Made by a program: the position numbers and the translations under genes. Below are positions 12,301 to 27,300 of a stretch of DNA of 64,000 nt, piece by piece. Every line of letters starts with the position of its first letter. Positions within the stretch are counted from its first letter, which is position 1. The stretch comes from Caecitellus pseudoparvulus. Taxonomy: Eukaryota; Bigyra: Bicosoecida. The notes beneath the pieces were generated by a model that was not told the DNA's origin, did not search any database, and saw only the letters and a program-made list of their open reading frames with translations. Where the stretch lies: NCBI GenBank assembly GCA_965644315.1, contig CBFFRQ010000034.1:175492-239491 (forward strand). Reading direction: 5' to 3'.

Positions 12301-15300
12301 CGTAACGAAGCGGAGTGTCTGCCATCAGCGAGCCGTGAGAGCCTCACGAATTCGTTGCGAAAACTGCAGCTGGGTGATGCTTGCAGCATTGTTAACTCGA
12401 CAGAACTCCTGTGGTCTGCTCAAGAATTTCCCACTGATTCCATGCAGTGTGAGGTTGTCTCGGGGGCGGCCATGAACGTGTCTCGAAGCTTCGACACGGT
12501 GCCCCCTTTTTCCGTACAGGCAGAAGTGTCAAAGGGCGCGGCGGAGTGTGGCGCTGTCAATGGCCATGGCGCATCTTGTGATGTTCAGAAAGTAGGGAAA
12601 CTATTAAGACTTGTGAACGGCCTCACATGTGCTTCTGCCTTCCCGGCAACTTTCCTGACAACGGCTGCCCTGTCCAAGGCTGCTGGCGCATCTTTGCACA
12701 TTTCTGCGGCACTTGCATCCCTTTTAGATTCACCACTTTCAGCATCCGCGTGCGTAGACGGCAGCTGCAAGAGCACCTTAGTTCGGGCTGCATTGCTGCT
12801 CTCTCGAGCTGAGGGTCACCTGCAGAGCGGGCAGGTGCACGCTGTAGCAGGTGTTTCGTGCGAGGCCGCATCGTTGGGGCAGAAGGTTGCCCGGCTTTCC
12901 ACATCAGAACAGCAAGCTAAAGTCCTGGTTGCCTTGCAGGCCCTCTCAGCACTCTCCCCCTGCTCTACTTCGCGGGTGTTGCCAGATGGGAAGGGACTGC
13001 CAGGTGGTGCAGCCTCAGTGGCCGCCGGCCTTCCCTCTTTGGAGAGCCTGAGCACGGCGCTATTTGCGACGCTAGCAGATCCGACGGCACCAACAAGTGC
13101 CATAAGCGCTCCTGATGTTGATGCCCAACTCAAGTCTTGGCTCACAGCGGCCCCGCCCCTTGTCAAGGCAAGCGCATGCTTGCTGCCTCTCGCAGCCTGG
13201 GCGGCCGATGCCATGGATGACCTGCCAGTGTCTCCGGGGCATCAGTCTCTATTGCGTCGGCAGGTGTCACAAGCTGTGGAGTCCGGCTCGGGACTGCCCG
13301 TGGCAGCCGAAGCCATTCAGTTGCTCATAACCTCCTGCTCCACGTGTGACCGCCCCACCCTTGAGATGGCATTGGATTTCTTGGTGCTCAGATGGTTTGC
13401 AGGGGTATCAGAGACTTTTCAAGCTGTGTCTGTAGCAATGGTGGATCACGTTGCTGTGTTGCCACTGGCATCTCGTGTTCGACAAGCTGCGCGAGCAACC
13501 ACCACCGTTGACCCCGCTGGCATCAGAGTTCGACCCGTCACAGCCTCGAGTCTCGCGGCTACATTGGACGATGCTTTGGGCATGGCACAGAGTTTGAATT
13601 CTTTCGCGAGAGGCACATTGCAGCTGCATGGTGGTGCGACATCACCCATGCTTGGAATCGCTGCAGCCGACGTTCACTTACTGCAGACCGTTGCAAGTAG
13701 CATAGCGCAAGTGAGCATGGCAAGTGAATCTGACTTGTTCGTCCCTTGGGCACACCTGCAGGCGCAACTAAGCGGGGTACAGTATGCAGTTGGGGTCAAT
13801 GTTTCCCAGCTTCTGCATATGTCGCTTGGAACTGCTCAGGCTGCAGGGCTGCTGACTGCCAGTCCATCCGCGTCCACCCCATCTCGAACTGTTGTTCTGC
13901 CTAAGCACTCCCATGGTCATTTACAGGGCAGCCTTGGCCCAGTCTTTGGTTTGCACGCGCCTTGCAACGGCTTTGTGTGCCCTTCAACCACTACGTTGCA
14001 TGTGATGTGCGTAGAGTGCGTCACACTTGGGGAGGTGTTCCGCTCTGTCCGTGGCGGTTCCCGTGAAATGCTGGCCACGGGCTCTGGTGCAGTTCTTGAG
14101 ACGGTGGAAATTTGTGTATCAGATTCGTGCCAAGTGTTTGATGTGTCAGTTGACCTGCGAAAGGGGCTGCTGCAGCAGGTGGCCCCTTTGCTGGGACTGG
14201 AAGTGTCCGTGGAACCCACAGGCCCCGGCTTCGGCCAGGCTCAGCCGTCATGGGCAGTGTCCCCCTCACTCCCGCAAGTGCCGTCCAACACGACAGCTGG
14301 GTTGCAGGCGATCCACGCTGCGGTTGCTAGCTACTCTTTGGGTCAAAAGGCACGCATCTTTCCTGCTATGCTCGCAGCTGCAAGGAGTGTGGACGCGTTC
14401 GCACTTGCCCCTGCCCGCGCGGTCGCTAGTGACTCTCTTTCATTCAGCACGTGTACCAGGCTGGCAAGCTTATGCACCGGAACCACAGCATGCCCAACAA
14501 CTTCAAATGTAGCTGCCTGGGTGCTGCAAGCCGGTGAGCTGGTAGCAGCAACGAAAGTCTCTGGAGCGGTCGCTGCAACTTGGGCAGGAGACCCTGTTGC
14601 CCTCCCAAATGCGGTGTACGAAGCCCTCACCTCAGAATTGGATGAACAGTCTTGGTCTGTCCACGGCATGTTGGTCCTGGCTGAGTCCATTCTGAATGCG
14701 CTACAGGGAGTGGCGTTCAACTCTGAAGCTGAGCAGGTGCAACAGCCGTTGGTGACCCTTGTGACTGCGTTGGAAACCCTGCAGTCCCACTCCAAGTCGC
14801 TTCTTGCATTACCCGTGTCCTATGTCCAGACCTTGGGAGCTGCACACACACAGTTGTGCAGCCGAGTTTTCGAACCTACCGCCAATCCGGCCCACGCTGA
14901 TTTGCCTTCCATGTGTCGCGACACAGCCTTCCTTGTCGCTGCCTTGCAACAACTTCCCTTGTCTATGTCTGTGGCAGTTGCCACCGCCGCCCGTTCGGCG
15001 TTGCACCAAACCCCTTTCTCCAGAACTGCTTTCCAAGCTGCAGTGCGATCTACATGGTCTGCCTTGCCGGTCAAGGGTGCGGTTTCCATTGAGGCTATTC
15101 TTCCCCCGGCAGAGCCCCTGCACAGACTTGCTGGGCTGCAAGCCTTTGCTGCGCCATCGAGCGAGCTGTGTGGCCTGGCGACCGTAGCATCACAACACAT
15201 GGTCATTGACTCGGACGAGATGGCTGCAGTGTCAGCCCTCCAAGGGTCTGTCTGGAAGCAAGCCAGGTGTGTTGACCAGTGGGGCACTGCCGCGCCAGTG

Positions 15301-18300
15301 CTGGCTGCACAGGTACACCAGGGCATCCGCATCATGTCAGCATTCCTTGCCGACCAGCAGGCATCGGCGTCGATCGTCCTGGCTAGCCACGGCATCCCAT
15401 GCCCGCAGTGCCTGCCTGCACCTGTACTTCGGCAACAATTAGTTTCCGCTCTGTCTTCGGCTGGTACGCCGTCTTCCAGTGCATCCGCCGGCGCGTGGGT
15501 CCTTGTCACTGCGTTGGCCCAAGCGCATGAACGAGCGGCAGGTGGGCACGCAGCTTCTATGGATATCTTGCGCCAGTCCTTTGCGAGCCTGCAGGGGGGC
15601 GGTTCCATGCAGCCTGCTGGAGACAGTCCTGTGCTGGATCAGGTGCAGCAACTACTGGAAGAGCTTTCTGGCGCTGCTGCTCAGACTGAAACAGCACTGG
15701 TGTCATCAGTGTCTGAGGCTACGTCACTGCTTCACGCGCGCCTCGGTATTTCTTTGGTATCCTCTGTGAGATCTGCTTGTGATGGGCTGCTGTCGGCCAG
15801 CGACAACACAACGGAGTTGCCCCAGCCTGTCATTGATGCGGCAGCTCGGTGTACTCGGGCGTTGACTAAAAACACAAGCCTTAGCCTTGTGTCAGCCTTG
15901 GCTGCATTTGCTCCTACTGTGCTGAACCTGCCCGCGCAAGGCTTTGCCAGTGGCACAAATGCCGAACAGGAAGCAGCTGCCTTGCTACTCATGGGCGCAT
16001 CGACGGCAGTGGTTCCAAACGCCGACCTTGCCATGGCAGCCATCCAAACTGCAGCCAGCACGTTCAGCTCGCTGCAGACGGCACAGCAGGACCTGCTCCT
16101 AGCGCACACATTGAAGGATGCCTTGTCTGATCACCAGGAAACCCAGGAACTCTCTCTGCTGCTGGCCCAAACGCTCGCGTCGTTGGCACAGCAGCATGCA
16201 GAGCAGGCGGTTTCCCTTGAAGCTAATGCTGCGTCTTTCTTGAATGCCACAGCAGAGCAGGCAGCTGCTTTGAACTCCCTGTGTGTGTCTGGCCCACTTG
16301 AGTGCAGCATTTGTGAGACTACTCATGCTCTCGCGGAATCGCTGCAGACAGCAATTGAGCGGGGTGCAGCAGGCTTCAGCCTGGTGCGCGAAGCAGAATC
16401 CGTCATGAATGCCTCCCGCCGTTGCAGGATGCAGCTGGAGGCCTCGTCTGTTCACACTGCTGCGGCTTCACTCCACTTCAGAAGCTCTCAGGCGGCAGCG
16501 TTGTTGGCACGGCAGCTACACTCTCAAAACCTAGGCTCAGTATCGCGTGAGGCAGTTTGGAAAAGGTCTGCTCTCAACTTTAACAGGGACGTCGGGTCGT
16601 GCAGTGCACTTGCAGAACTGGGCAACCTCGTGGCTCATGGCACTACTTCAGCATACCCTGCGTTGTTGGATGCACTCGCAAGACTGCCTTCCTCTACTGA
16701 GATCTGCTCCCAACCTTGCACGTGGACTCTCTCCAGTGCCCAACTTGCGGGAGCCAGTGCCACGGCGGGCACCCTTGCAAGCCAGATCTTCTCGCTATGG
16801 GCAAAGGGCACACTTCACGGTCGTCAAGGCATGGGGTCCAGCGCCAGCCTCGCGATGTCAGAAGTTGATTTAGACCTTGTGCATGGCTTGTCCGGATGCG
16901 ACGACTTGACAGCTGATGCTGGACTCATCAGCCTTGTGGCAAGCTCAGGTGCATACCCTGACCGTGACGGCATTCGCGATGCTCTTGCAGCGGTGGGCGC
17001 GGGCATTGTGCTGCACCATGCTGGAGAATCGCTCCGCGTCACCCAGGCGTTGGCCGGAGCTGTGGCGCGACATGCACATCAGGCCTCGTCTGTTGACCTT
17101 CTTGAGACATCCGCGACCACCTCCCCAGCCAGCAGAATCACGGTCCTGACAACGTTGCTTGCGGCAAGCGTCCCAGCCCCTGTCGACGCCGTGGCCGCAC
17201 CCCAAGCCAAGGCTCTCCTGTTATTCGGGGGTGCGCTGCACTCTGCTGCACAGCAAGCGCCGGAAAGCACGCCGGCTCGCAGCAGACTCACAAGTGCGAG
17301 TGAAAGTCTTCGTTTGGTGGCAGAAACGGTCGGTCGCACTGTAGTTCCACTGGCTTGGATGCCTGAGAGCCGACTGCGCCGTCTTGCTGGGGCAACTGAT
17401 GCTGCCCAGCGCTCCATTCAAAGCGTGAGACCGCTTGCAAGGGGGCTTGGCATAGGTGCAGAGCAGTTTGACCAGGTTGAACTTGAACTGCAGGCTTTAC
17501 GTATCGGAGCACTTACAAGCCAAATACTAGGCAGGGCTGGGACCATCACGTCCAACGTACTCCCAGCGTCACTTGCGTTGAGCTCCGTTGCCTCTGGCCT
17601 CCAAAGTCTAAAACGTCGACAAGACAGCACTTCTGAGCGCCTTGCAGCTTGGAATGCTGCATTGGACGGTGCAGCGGGTACCCTTGTGGGTACCATTGAG
17701 TCTGCTTCCGCTGACAGCATGGCCTCTTCGCCAGGGTTAGACCTTGAGGCACTGGAGCTCGCAGCTCGAGCAGCAGCTGGCACACCCGGGGTGAGTGCTG
17801 GAGACCAACGACAGCTGCGAGGCTTCGCAGACCGCATCGTGGACTTGCAGAGCCTCCTGGACAGCGATGGCTCGTTGGCTTTGTCACCTGAAGAATCGAA
17901 AGTGCTTCTAGCTGCCGCTCATGAAGACTTGGCGGCACTGATGGATAGCGTGTTGGAGCTGTCGGCTGGCCACACCGCGCTCCTGCCAGTTCTCCTTGGT
18001 CAACTTGCCTCGCTCAAGGCATCACCTGCATTCCAGCCAAGCTCCCGTACCGCTGCTGTGCTGCGCGTCGTACTGTCTATGAAGGAAGCCTCGGAGGACA
18101 TGGTGCAAGTTGGCAGGCTAGGGTCTATTGGCGCTCCTGTGAGCACGCAGCTGGCAGCAGGCAAGTCTGCCGTGAAGCGCGTTCTCTCGGACAACGCCAA
18201 CGCAACCCGTGTACTGAAAACTGACCTGGTCAAAGTGCTGGATGCTCTCATTCAGAGCATTGATGAGCGGCTTCCTCCTCCTGGGCCCCTTCTGCGAGTG

Positions 18301-21300
18301 GCCGATGCTGTCCTGGTCACTGAACCCACACTTACGTTGCTTGGTCAGGCTCTGGGTGGCTCTCTCCCATCCCTGCAAACCAGTGTTGCGACGTGGACTG
18401 GCTCCCTGAACGGAATTGGGGCAGCTGCCGACGCTGCCATTGCCCGGGTGGTCGACGAAGCCCAGGGCTATCTGGACATGGCAGGCCAGGTTCTAGACGT
18501 GTTGGATAGTTCCCAGGAAATTGAAGACTTCCTTACCCAAAAGGTCATGCTGCAGATCAACCGCATGGTGGACAATGTTGGAGACCTGCTTGCAAACGCC
18601 GCAGAGGACCTGAGGGTTGTGCTGCAAGAGCTGGCGGCGAGGTTGGTGGAAGAAGTGGACGGTGTAGTGGACCAGGGCATGCAGCAGCTCCGCAGTTTAT
18701 CGGGCCAGTTGCTGCAGCGCTTGGATGTGCTTGTGAGCGGCAGCCCCACCATGCAGAAAGTGGAACATGTTGTTGGCGTAGTGGCAAATGTGACAGACAA
18801 GATCGCCAGCAAGGCGTCACCAATCATCAAGACTGTGACCAAAGTCGGCCGCACTGTGCTCAGCATGGGACAGACCACCCCTGGCCCCATCGGAAGCATC
18901 ATGAGGGGCGGAGGCGGCGCGCTGTTCAAAGTCGGCACCGCGGCCCAGAACGTGGTGTCCTTTGCCCTGAAGATTCAGACTGTGGCCCAAAAGATCGTGA
19001 GCTCTGGGGGGCTTGTCGGTGCTCTTGGGGACATTGTGACCCTGCTGTTGGAGAAACTTGATGGCCTATTGAGCAGTTGGACGTCCATCCTTCGCAGTAG
19101 AGCTGATGAGTTTGCTAACTTCGTCCCAGATACGCTGCTTCGCCTGGTGGATGGCGGCAAGGCCTTGGCTAGTCAACTGGCAGAGAAAGTCATTCGCTCC
19201 ATTTTGTCTGGGTTCAGCAGCGTATTCAGTCTTGTTGCCAACGCTGCGCAAACGCTACAGCGCATCCGTGCTGGGGCTGACAGTGCGATAGAGTTTATCG
19301 CTTCCAGGGCTGTCGTGAAGTCCACCTTGGTCGACGTGGGTGACGCTGTCGTTGCCTTGGCTGGACTTCCCACTGAGCTCGCGGACGAAGCTGCGTCTGC
19401 AGCGCCACTCTTTGCGACAACGAAGGCTCTCAAGGCTGGTTTGGCCTCGTCAAGCGACAGCGTGGCTGCGCTCCGTGCACTGCGCCAGCGTTTGCCTGCG
19501 CTCGTGGCTTCCTTCGACTTGCAGGAGTGTGTCCCCGGCTCTCCGTGCATCCGCGACCTTCTGAAAGACACCTTGCAAACTGTCTTGGTCGAATCTCGAG
19601 CACTGCAAGAAGGCGTCCGAGCAGTGGGCACATTCAAGGCGCACATGGATTCTTCAGGATCTGGCCTTTTGTCCAGCCTCAACCGGGCGACGTCGTTGAT
19701 TTCAGCGGCCAAGGAGCCAGTGCAATCAGCACTTGCTCTGTTCACACTCCAAGGCCCGGGTAGCGGTGCTCGGGCACTGGCAAGCGGAAACTTCCTGGCC
19801 GTCGTCTCAGGTGCTGCTCTTGACTTCGCTGATACTATTGTTGGTGGGATTCGCCGAGCAGCTGACTTCGTGCAAGGAGTGGCCGGATTCCTTGGCACAA
19901 TCTCAAGAGGCGTTCGCTCTGCTGTGGCCGCCATCCAAGCGTTTAACCCTGGTCAGTGGGTGGCGGACAGGATTCAAGAAGTCGCAGCCTTTGTTCTGTC
20001 CCCATTGCGAATGGCGTTGGAATTCTTCGTTACATTCCGCACAACTGTCGTTGACTCGCTCAACAGTGTCGTCTCCTACATCCGCGGCACAGCTGAGAAG
20101 CTCGTGCTCCTGGCCAGGGATCAGTTCGTGAAAGTACCACAGCTGGCCTTGGATGTACTGCATGGCGTTCAAGATGTAGTGAACGACATTTCCCCTGCCC
20201 GTGACACTGTGGAGGACATCGCTGACGGCATAGCAGACTTTGCAGAGCAATCCCGGCGGGTGCTGGGGCGTGGGACGCCGAACGGTGTTATTGATCCTGC
20301 TGATCTGAAGCCGCCCTGTGATGCAGGGGACCCGTGTGTCCACGTAGTTCCTCGTCGCTCAGCTGTGTTCACGTCACTCATGGCCCTCAAGTACACCCAT
20401 TTTTGGTACCAAACTTTCCCACCCGCATTCGGATCATGCCAGATCAGAGGGTACCCTTGCCGGGGTGACAACTGGCACGTGACTCTCCCTGGGCTGGTTG
20501 AGGATTGGATGCCGCAGGGGGTTGAGGCCCTCGACTACCGCCGACTGGCAGTCAGTATGCACGGGACAGGCAAGAACGCTGCCACGCCAAGCATTATCGT
20601 CGTCATGAACGACGACGAAGTGATCTTGAAGACATTCTCCCTGCAGCTGCCTGACGGCACGCCGTACTTCGGCTCTGTGGCAGACCTGGCCCTGGACCGC
20701 GATCACGGCCTGCTGTGGGTGTGCTCTGATGCTGTCAACGAGACAGCAATCGATCACGTGCAAGACAGCATCCCAGCAAGTGCCCGGCAAAACCACATCA
20801 TGGCCTTCGATTGGAAAGTTGCGGAGCAGCTCTTGTCAAACTCCGACCCTGTGGTCGAACTCATGGCAGCGCATGGCCCGTTCGAAGTTGATGTACAGGC
20901 GAATGCTCTTTTCTATGATCGCACAGCCTTCGGCTTCCACGGAACGCTGTGGGTGGGCGAGTATTATGAACCAGGCGATCCCGCATCCCCAGCGGAAGAA
21001 CCAGGGGAGAGTCAGACAAGCCCACAGGTCGGTGGCTTTTTGAACAAACTTTCAGGATGGCTGCCTCCTGCTGGGGCAGGTGGGCCTGCCTCTACTGACG
21101 AGCCTCTGGCAAGGTCCACGCCCTCGACTCCCCTGATGTACTCCTACTCTCGCCGTGTGGCGGAGCACCACACTGTGGACGGCGAGTACAGTGCGGATTT
21201 CTGTGCACAGGGTCCCTACGGGCCATTTTCCGTCGGCGCAGAAGACGCTGATGAAGCTGAAGGAGATCGGCACAACGCCTGGCTGCAGTGCAACATGGGG

Positions 21301-24300
21301 TGGACTGTGGGCTTTGCGCTGGGTTTCGATGGATTGCCAAGAGCTGCCACACTTGGACTCACCTACGAGGTGGACGGCCAAGTCGTCTTGGCCCCGAACC
21401 TTATCGTTCAATCTGGAGCTCGGGCGAAGGGTGTGATGCTGTTCAAGCAGCTTGGCTTCGTGAACATGGCGCTGACTCGCTGCACATACACCCGTGCGGG
21501 CTCACACTGCACCCTGGATTTCCACCAGCTCTTGCCATCAGACATGAGTTCAGATCTATCTCTTCCAGACCCCAGTGTTCTCAGCCGTATGAAGACGAAG
21601 GCTGAGCTTGAGGATTTCCCGGTGGGGCAGTGGGTGCTCCGCAGCGGCAAAGCGCCTGCTTCCCTGCGAAAGCGGCGCGGGCAGGACTCCAGTGCGGGCC
21701 AGAACCAAGAAGACGACGGCGCGTCTTTGGGCACAGCTACGCTGAAAATGCGTGTCCCAGCAGGTGTCGAGTCTCTTGCCCTGTACGATGGTACTGATGT
21801 GACGTTCGCCGCAATGGTCACGTCTACGGGTGCGAACGCCAACTTTGACCAGGTGCAACGCATTGGAGCATTGACTGATGACACGGTGTACAAGTTCCTC
21901 TTGCCCACTGTACGCAACGTAAACCCTCAGTTTACCGAAAATGTGCTGTATCTGAAGGTGCGCCAGCCTACTCCGCCGTTCTCCCTGCATTCGTACGTTG
22001 GCCCTCGATGCCTACTGCCGATCGAAGGTGATCCGCTCTGTGAAACGCGCCGGAGCTTGGGCAGTGTGGGAGCAGAGGTGGAAGATGCAGCAGAGCCCAT
22101 AACGTTGGATGAGCTTGCACGTGATGCAGCTCATGGCCGGTCTCTGACGCAAGCGGCTGGGCTTGCCGCGCACCAGCTGCCCCGAGCTGCAGTGACGATT
22201 CGCACAGTAGATGGTCGCAAGCTACGTGTGCGAAATGCGCATTTGTCCACGCCAAGCCTTGTCGTTCACCACTCTTCCCGGCGATCTGGAGTTCGCGTTG
22301 CAGACACGCACCAGGTCGTTCGTCGCGGCTCCTCGCGTGTCCTGCAAGCTGTCGGCGCGCGTGATCCGAAGTTTGATTCTGCCATCAGTGCAAAGAACAC
22401 TCTAATGTCCCAGAGTTTTGTGTTCTTTAAACTAAGGTTCCCTCTTGGCCCTCCAATTGTGCCGTTGTTCCTGTCCATCTCAGCAGGAGTGGATGTCCAG
22501 GTGGATCTGGATGTGTCACTGTTGCTTAAGGAGAAGCTCCTCGCTGTATCACTCATCCCGTCTGCGACTCCATACTTTGCGGCTGGCATTGAGATTGACT
22601 TTGGTATTGGGGTGGCAGGAGTGCAGGCGCGGGTGAGGCTGTTTTCCCTCGCAGTGGTGCCAACAGCTTCGCTGCAGATCAACCCAGCAGGGAAGGTCGA
22701 CCTTTGTCTGCAGATGGATCTGGCCCTGCAGTATCCCAGCATTGCGGTCGAGTTTTACTATGCGTTCAGATTGTGCATTCGTTGCTACTGCTGCCGCAAG
22801 ATCAAGTTGGGCCGGTGGTTCTCCATCCGGGTACCATACTGCCGCATCGTAAAGTGCAAGGAGCACCGGTTCACAATTGCAAAGTACAAGCCCTTCGGTG
22901 ATGATTGGCACGTCATTCCTCTCTTCAAAGTGTGTCGCCTTCCTCCAGACTCAACAGCCGCTCTAACGAGCACGGCTGTCGTGGACGTCGAGCAGCAAGA
23001 CGCAGTGACAGTGAAGACAGAGTGGGGAGGCTTCGTGGACCAGGAGAGCTATGTTCGAGAGTTTTCAGTGGCCCTTGGCACTGCTCCCATGCGCGAGGAT
23101 ATTGGCGAGTACTACACGGGTATGGACTTTTCTTCCTTCACGTTTAGTTCCGTCGACTGCCCAGGCGAGTCACGCCCGGCATTCGCGTCCGTGTTTGCAA
23201 CCAACACTGCAGGTTTGCGTTCCGGCACTACGACGCGATTCTCCTGCGATCGAACTGGACCTGAGGTGCGAGATTTGGAAGTGTGGGACACGGGCGCACA
23301 AGCTTACATCCGGTATGGCGACTTCCAGGTCACGAATGCCACGGAGGTTCTTCTCGTGCGGTTCAAGGTGCAAGAGCTTGCAGAAGGAAGCCGCATAGCT
23401 TTGGTCGAGTTCGCAGTCGGTTCGGGCCCAGGGAAGGATGATGTGCTCCCGTGGTCTGATGTTGGATATGCTGACTTCATGGAGGAGAAATCACCTGCCT
23501 GGTACTACGCTGAAGCGGGCGGCTTGGACTTGCAACATGGCAAGTATTACTGGGTAAACATCCGCACAGCCAACCACATTGGCTTGCGGGGGTGGTACAC
23601 CAGCCACCCCATCTTTATTGACACGACTGGCTCCTGGGCGGGCTTCATCAGTGAGAGTGGGGGTAAGTTTGGATGGGGTGTGGAGGAAGATGTTTCGCAC
23701 TGGCCGTCGGCTGAGCGCCTCAGCATCTCGTTTGGCCCTTTTGATGATGCGGAGGGAACGCCAACAGAGCACTTCTGGGTGAATGTGCAGGAGGTGCAAA
23801 CAGGCCGGATGATGCTCCCAGGCTCTGGTGAGGGAAACAGCGAGCATGCCTACATTGGCAGTGCACGGGCTTGGGAAACTGCCCTGCCTCCCAGCCTGCA
23901 CCTTCGAGATGGACTGTCGTATAGGTGGAGCATCATCTCTCAGAACGCTGCTGGGGCGGTTCGTGAGAGCTTCTCAAACGGCTTTGTTGTAGACTCATCG
24001 CCCCCGGAGGTGAAGTCGCTGCGCCTTTCGTCACGCCAAGTGAATGTGGATTACAACCGTGTTGAGCGCCAGCCCTCCACGTCACCTGGAGACCTTCCCC
24101 AGCCTGCCTTGCTTGCAACGCAAGTGGCACGGACGACGACCGCATTCATCTCAGACATTGACTTGCTGCACATTATGTGGCAGTCATGGGATGCCGAGAG
24201 CGGCGTGGACAGCATCGTGATAGGCTTCGGCACGTCCCCAGGTGGCACCGATTTGGTGGACTGGACGCCACTGCCTCAAGCGTTGCAGCAGGAGTCCGTC

Positions 24301-27300
24301 CTGCGCAACGTCGACTGGCCGGCCCACACCACTGGATTTGTCACTCTTAGAGTTGCCAATAAAGCACGTGGTGAACGCTGGCAAGTGCATGACGGTACCA
24401 TGTACGACCCCTCCGGGCCCCAGGCTGACGGGCAGCACCGATTCTTCTCTTGTGGAGTGCAGGCATCTGGGTGCTCCCTGGCCACTGCGATTCGAGCGCA
24501 GCAGTCGACAACTTCCCTGCGATCTAGCTGGGAAAGTGGTTTCTTTGAACCACACTCGGAGGTCGCGCACGTGGATGTGTTCCTCGGGTCCAAGCCCTTT
24601 GATGAGTCGCTGCAAGCTTGCGCAGATGTCGTGGCATTCGAGCGTGGAGACCTGCCCTCCGCCCTGCTGGCGCGGGATCCTCACCGCTTGAACCTTATCA
24701 CGCAGCTCTCCGACAGCGGTGCCTGTGCTGGGGTGGAGAATATTGCGTCGTTCTTCGACGTTGCGGGCCCTGTGAGGCTGCACGCAACAGTGCAGCAGCG
24801 AACGTGGGGAGACCTTCCACATGCGCTTGCCCATGGATCCACATACTTCACCACGATCAAAGCCACGAATGTGGCTGGTGTGTCAACATGGAGGTCAACG
24901 ACGGGGGTTGTTATCGATACCACCGCCCCAGACATGGGAGCAGTCGTCGATGGCGCTCCTGCGTCTCCGGGTCTGGCTGCACTGACTGGAAACGCGACAC
25001 TCGCGAATGAAAGGGTGCAGGGGCAGTCCACACTGTATGCTGGCTCGTGGGAACCCGCGGCCGATGCCGAATCGGATGTCGTGTCATACTCAGTGTGGGT
25101 TTCTGATGTGGCGTCGGGTCAAGCTGTTTCTGAGGTTTTCACCATCCCAGCCGTCCGACGGCAAGCCCTGTACTCTGCCTTGATTCCAGCTACGCTGGAG
25201 CATGGCAAGCGCTATTCGTTCCATGTTGAAGCGAGGAACGGTGCAGGCGCGCTGAGTAGCAGCGTGTCCGATGGTGTGTTGGTCGATGTGACACCGCCGC
25301 AGGTGTCCGATCTCATCATGGCGACGAACAGCAGCCTTGGTGCTGGTGTCATCGGAAGCTCATCAGACGTGGCTGTGTTTTCTTGGCACGTGGCAGAGCC
25401 CGAATCTGGCAACTTGCTTTGCCAGCTGTCACTTGGATCTTACGCCGGTGGCACAGACATTGTCAACCGTGCTCTCATCCCCGCCGGGCAGTTCACCACT
25501 TCATCAGGGGCGACTTCATGGCTACATGAACCATCCCCTGGTCCAGTCGTGGTCACAGATGTGAAGAACACAGGGCTTGACTTGGAATCTGGTGCGAGCG
25601 TGGCAGCTTCCCAACGTTCAGGCCCGAAGCACGAAGCCAGGCACTGGGTGTCTCTTGCTGGTCACAATCTACCTGGTGCAGGGCGCGTGCATGCGCAAGT
25701 GGTGTGCTACAATGAGGCATTGCAGAGGACTGCAACGCACTTGTCCACAACGCTCCTCATTGACACCCGCCCCCCCCTGCCAGGCATTGTGACGGACGGC
25801 ATGCCTGGCACCGCAGACGCTGTCGCACAGAGCATGACGGAGGTGCTGGTCATCAGCTGGGCCAACTTCCTGGACTTGGAGAGTTCCATCGTGGACTTCC
25901 GTGTCTGCGCTGCCACCGCCGCGGACGGCCCCTGTGACGTCGTGCCCGACCACAGTGTCGGGCTGCTAGAGTGGACGGTGCTGGACCTGCAAGACGACCC
26001 GCTCACTCCACAGCAGACATACTTCACGCGTGTCACTGCCGTGGACGAGGCAGGCCAGGCCACCAGTGTCTGGAGCAACGGTATTTTCATCGACGACACG
26101 GGGCCTGTGGATGGCGCTGCCTGGGCCCGTCTGGGTCTGGCAGGTGCCGCACCAGCCTCAGGCACCTTCATCTCCAGCACGTCCACCTTCACCCTGCACT
26201 GGGCGGGCTTCGCGGACAACCAGACTGGCATTGTGCGGTACGATGTGGGGCTGGGCTCCACGCCAGAAGCAGCTGACATCGTGTTCTTCACACGCGGCAC
26301 GCTTTCCACCCAGGCCGCCATGGTGGGGCTGGATCTGGCGCATGGGCAGACAGTGTACGGACTGGTGCGAGCCGTTAACGGCATCGGCATGTCCCACGCA
26401 GTATCCACCGTGCCGGTGAGTGTGGACACCACGCCCCCCTCGTGTTTCGCATGGGACGGCCCTGTGAAGGGCGTTGACGAGGACTTCACCTCTTCCTTCC
26501 TGCCCTGGTTGCAGTGGTCGGCTACCGACCCCGAGTCCGGCGTCGCGCGTGTGCAGTACGGCATCGGGCGACTGCAAGGGGCAGATGACTTCCTGCCTCT
26601 GCAAGACGCTCCCGCCAGTGCTCGGGAAGCTGCCCACTTCATGGAGCAGGGGGTGCTGCTGCCCTCTGGTGAGAAGCTGTACACGGTGATCGTTGTCACG
26701 AATGGTGCGGGCAGCGTCGGCGTCTGCACCTCAGACGGCGTCATCGTGGACTCGACGCCCCCCCTGTCGCTGTTCGAGCCACAGGATGGAGCAGGGGCTG
26801 AGGATGTGCAGTTCACCTCCAACGCCACCCATCTGACTGCCACGGCGTCCTTTGTGGACGGTGAAACAAGCATCGATGAAGTGCTCATGCGGCCCGTGCT
26901 CGTCCCAGCTTCAGGAGCACCTGAACCAGTCGGGCAATGGCTTCCTGCAGTGCTCCTGGGGAACTATGTGCTGGCCACATTGGTGCCTGGAGGCCTCACC
27001 GACGCCACCAAGTACGCGATGCAGGTGAAGGCCATCAACTCCGCGGGGCTTGCCACTCAAGTCATGTCTGATGGTGTGACTGTGGATTCCACGCCACCAA
27101 TCTGCACCTCAGTGCAGCTAACTGACTCGTCCAATGCCGCATGGGTGACTCAGCAGGGATTCCAACAGTTCTGTTGGTCGTGCACAGAGGACGTGTCGGA
27201 GATTGAGTCGCAGCGTTTTTGGCTCGAGCGCCGGACTGGAGACGCTTGGGAGGTCGAGTCCCGGACTTTCCCAGCCGGACAGGTCTCCTGTGCCGCCTTA

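Noticed and set aside
25707-26888. Minus-strand open frame of 393 codons opposite FN3-like repeats
   Set aside because: It lies exactly opposite a high-GC3 block, has low-complexity composition and shows no motif.
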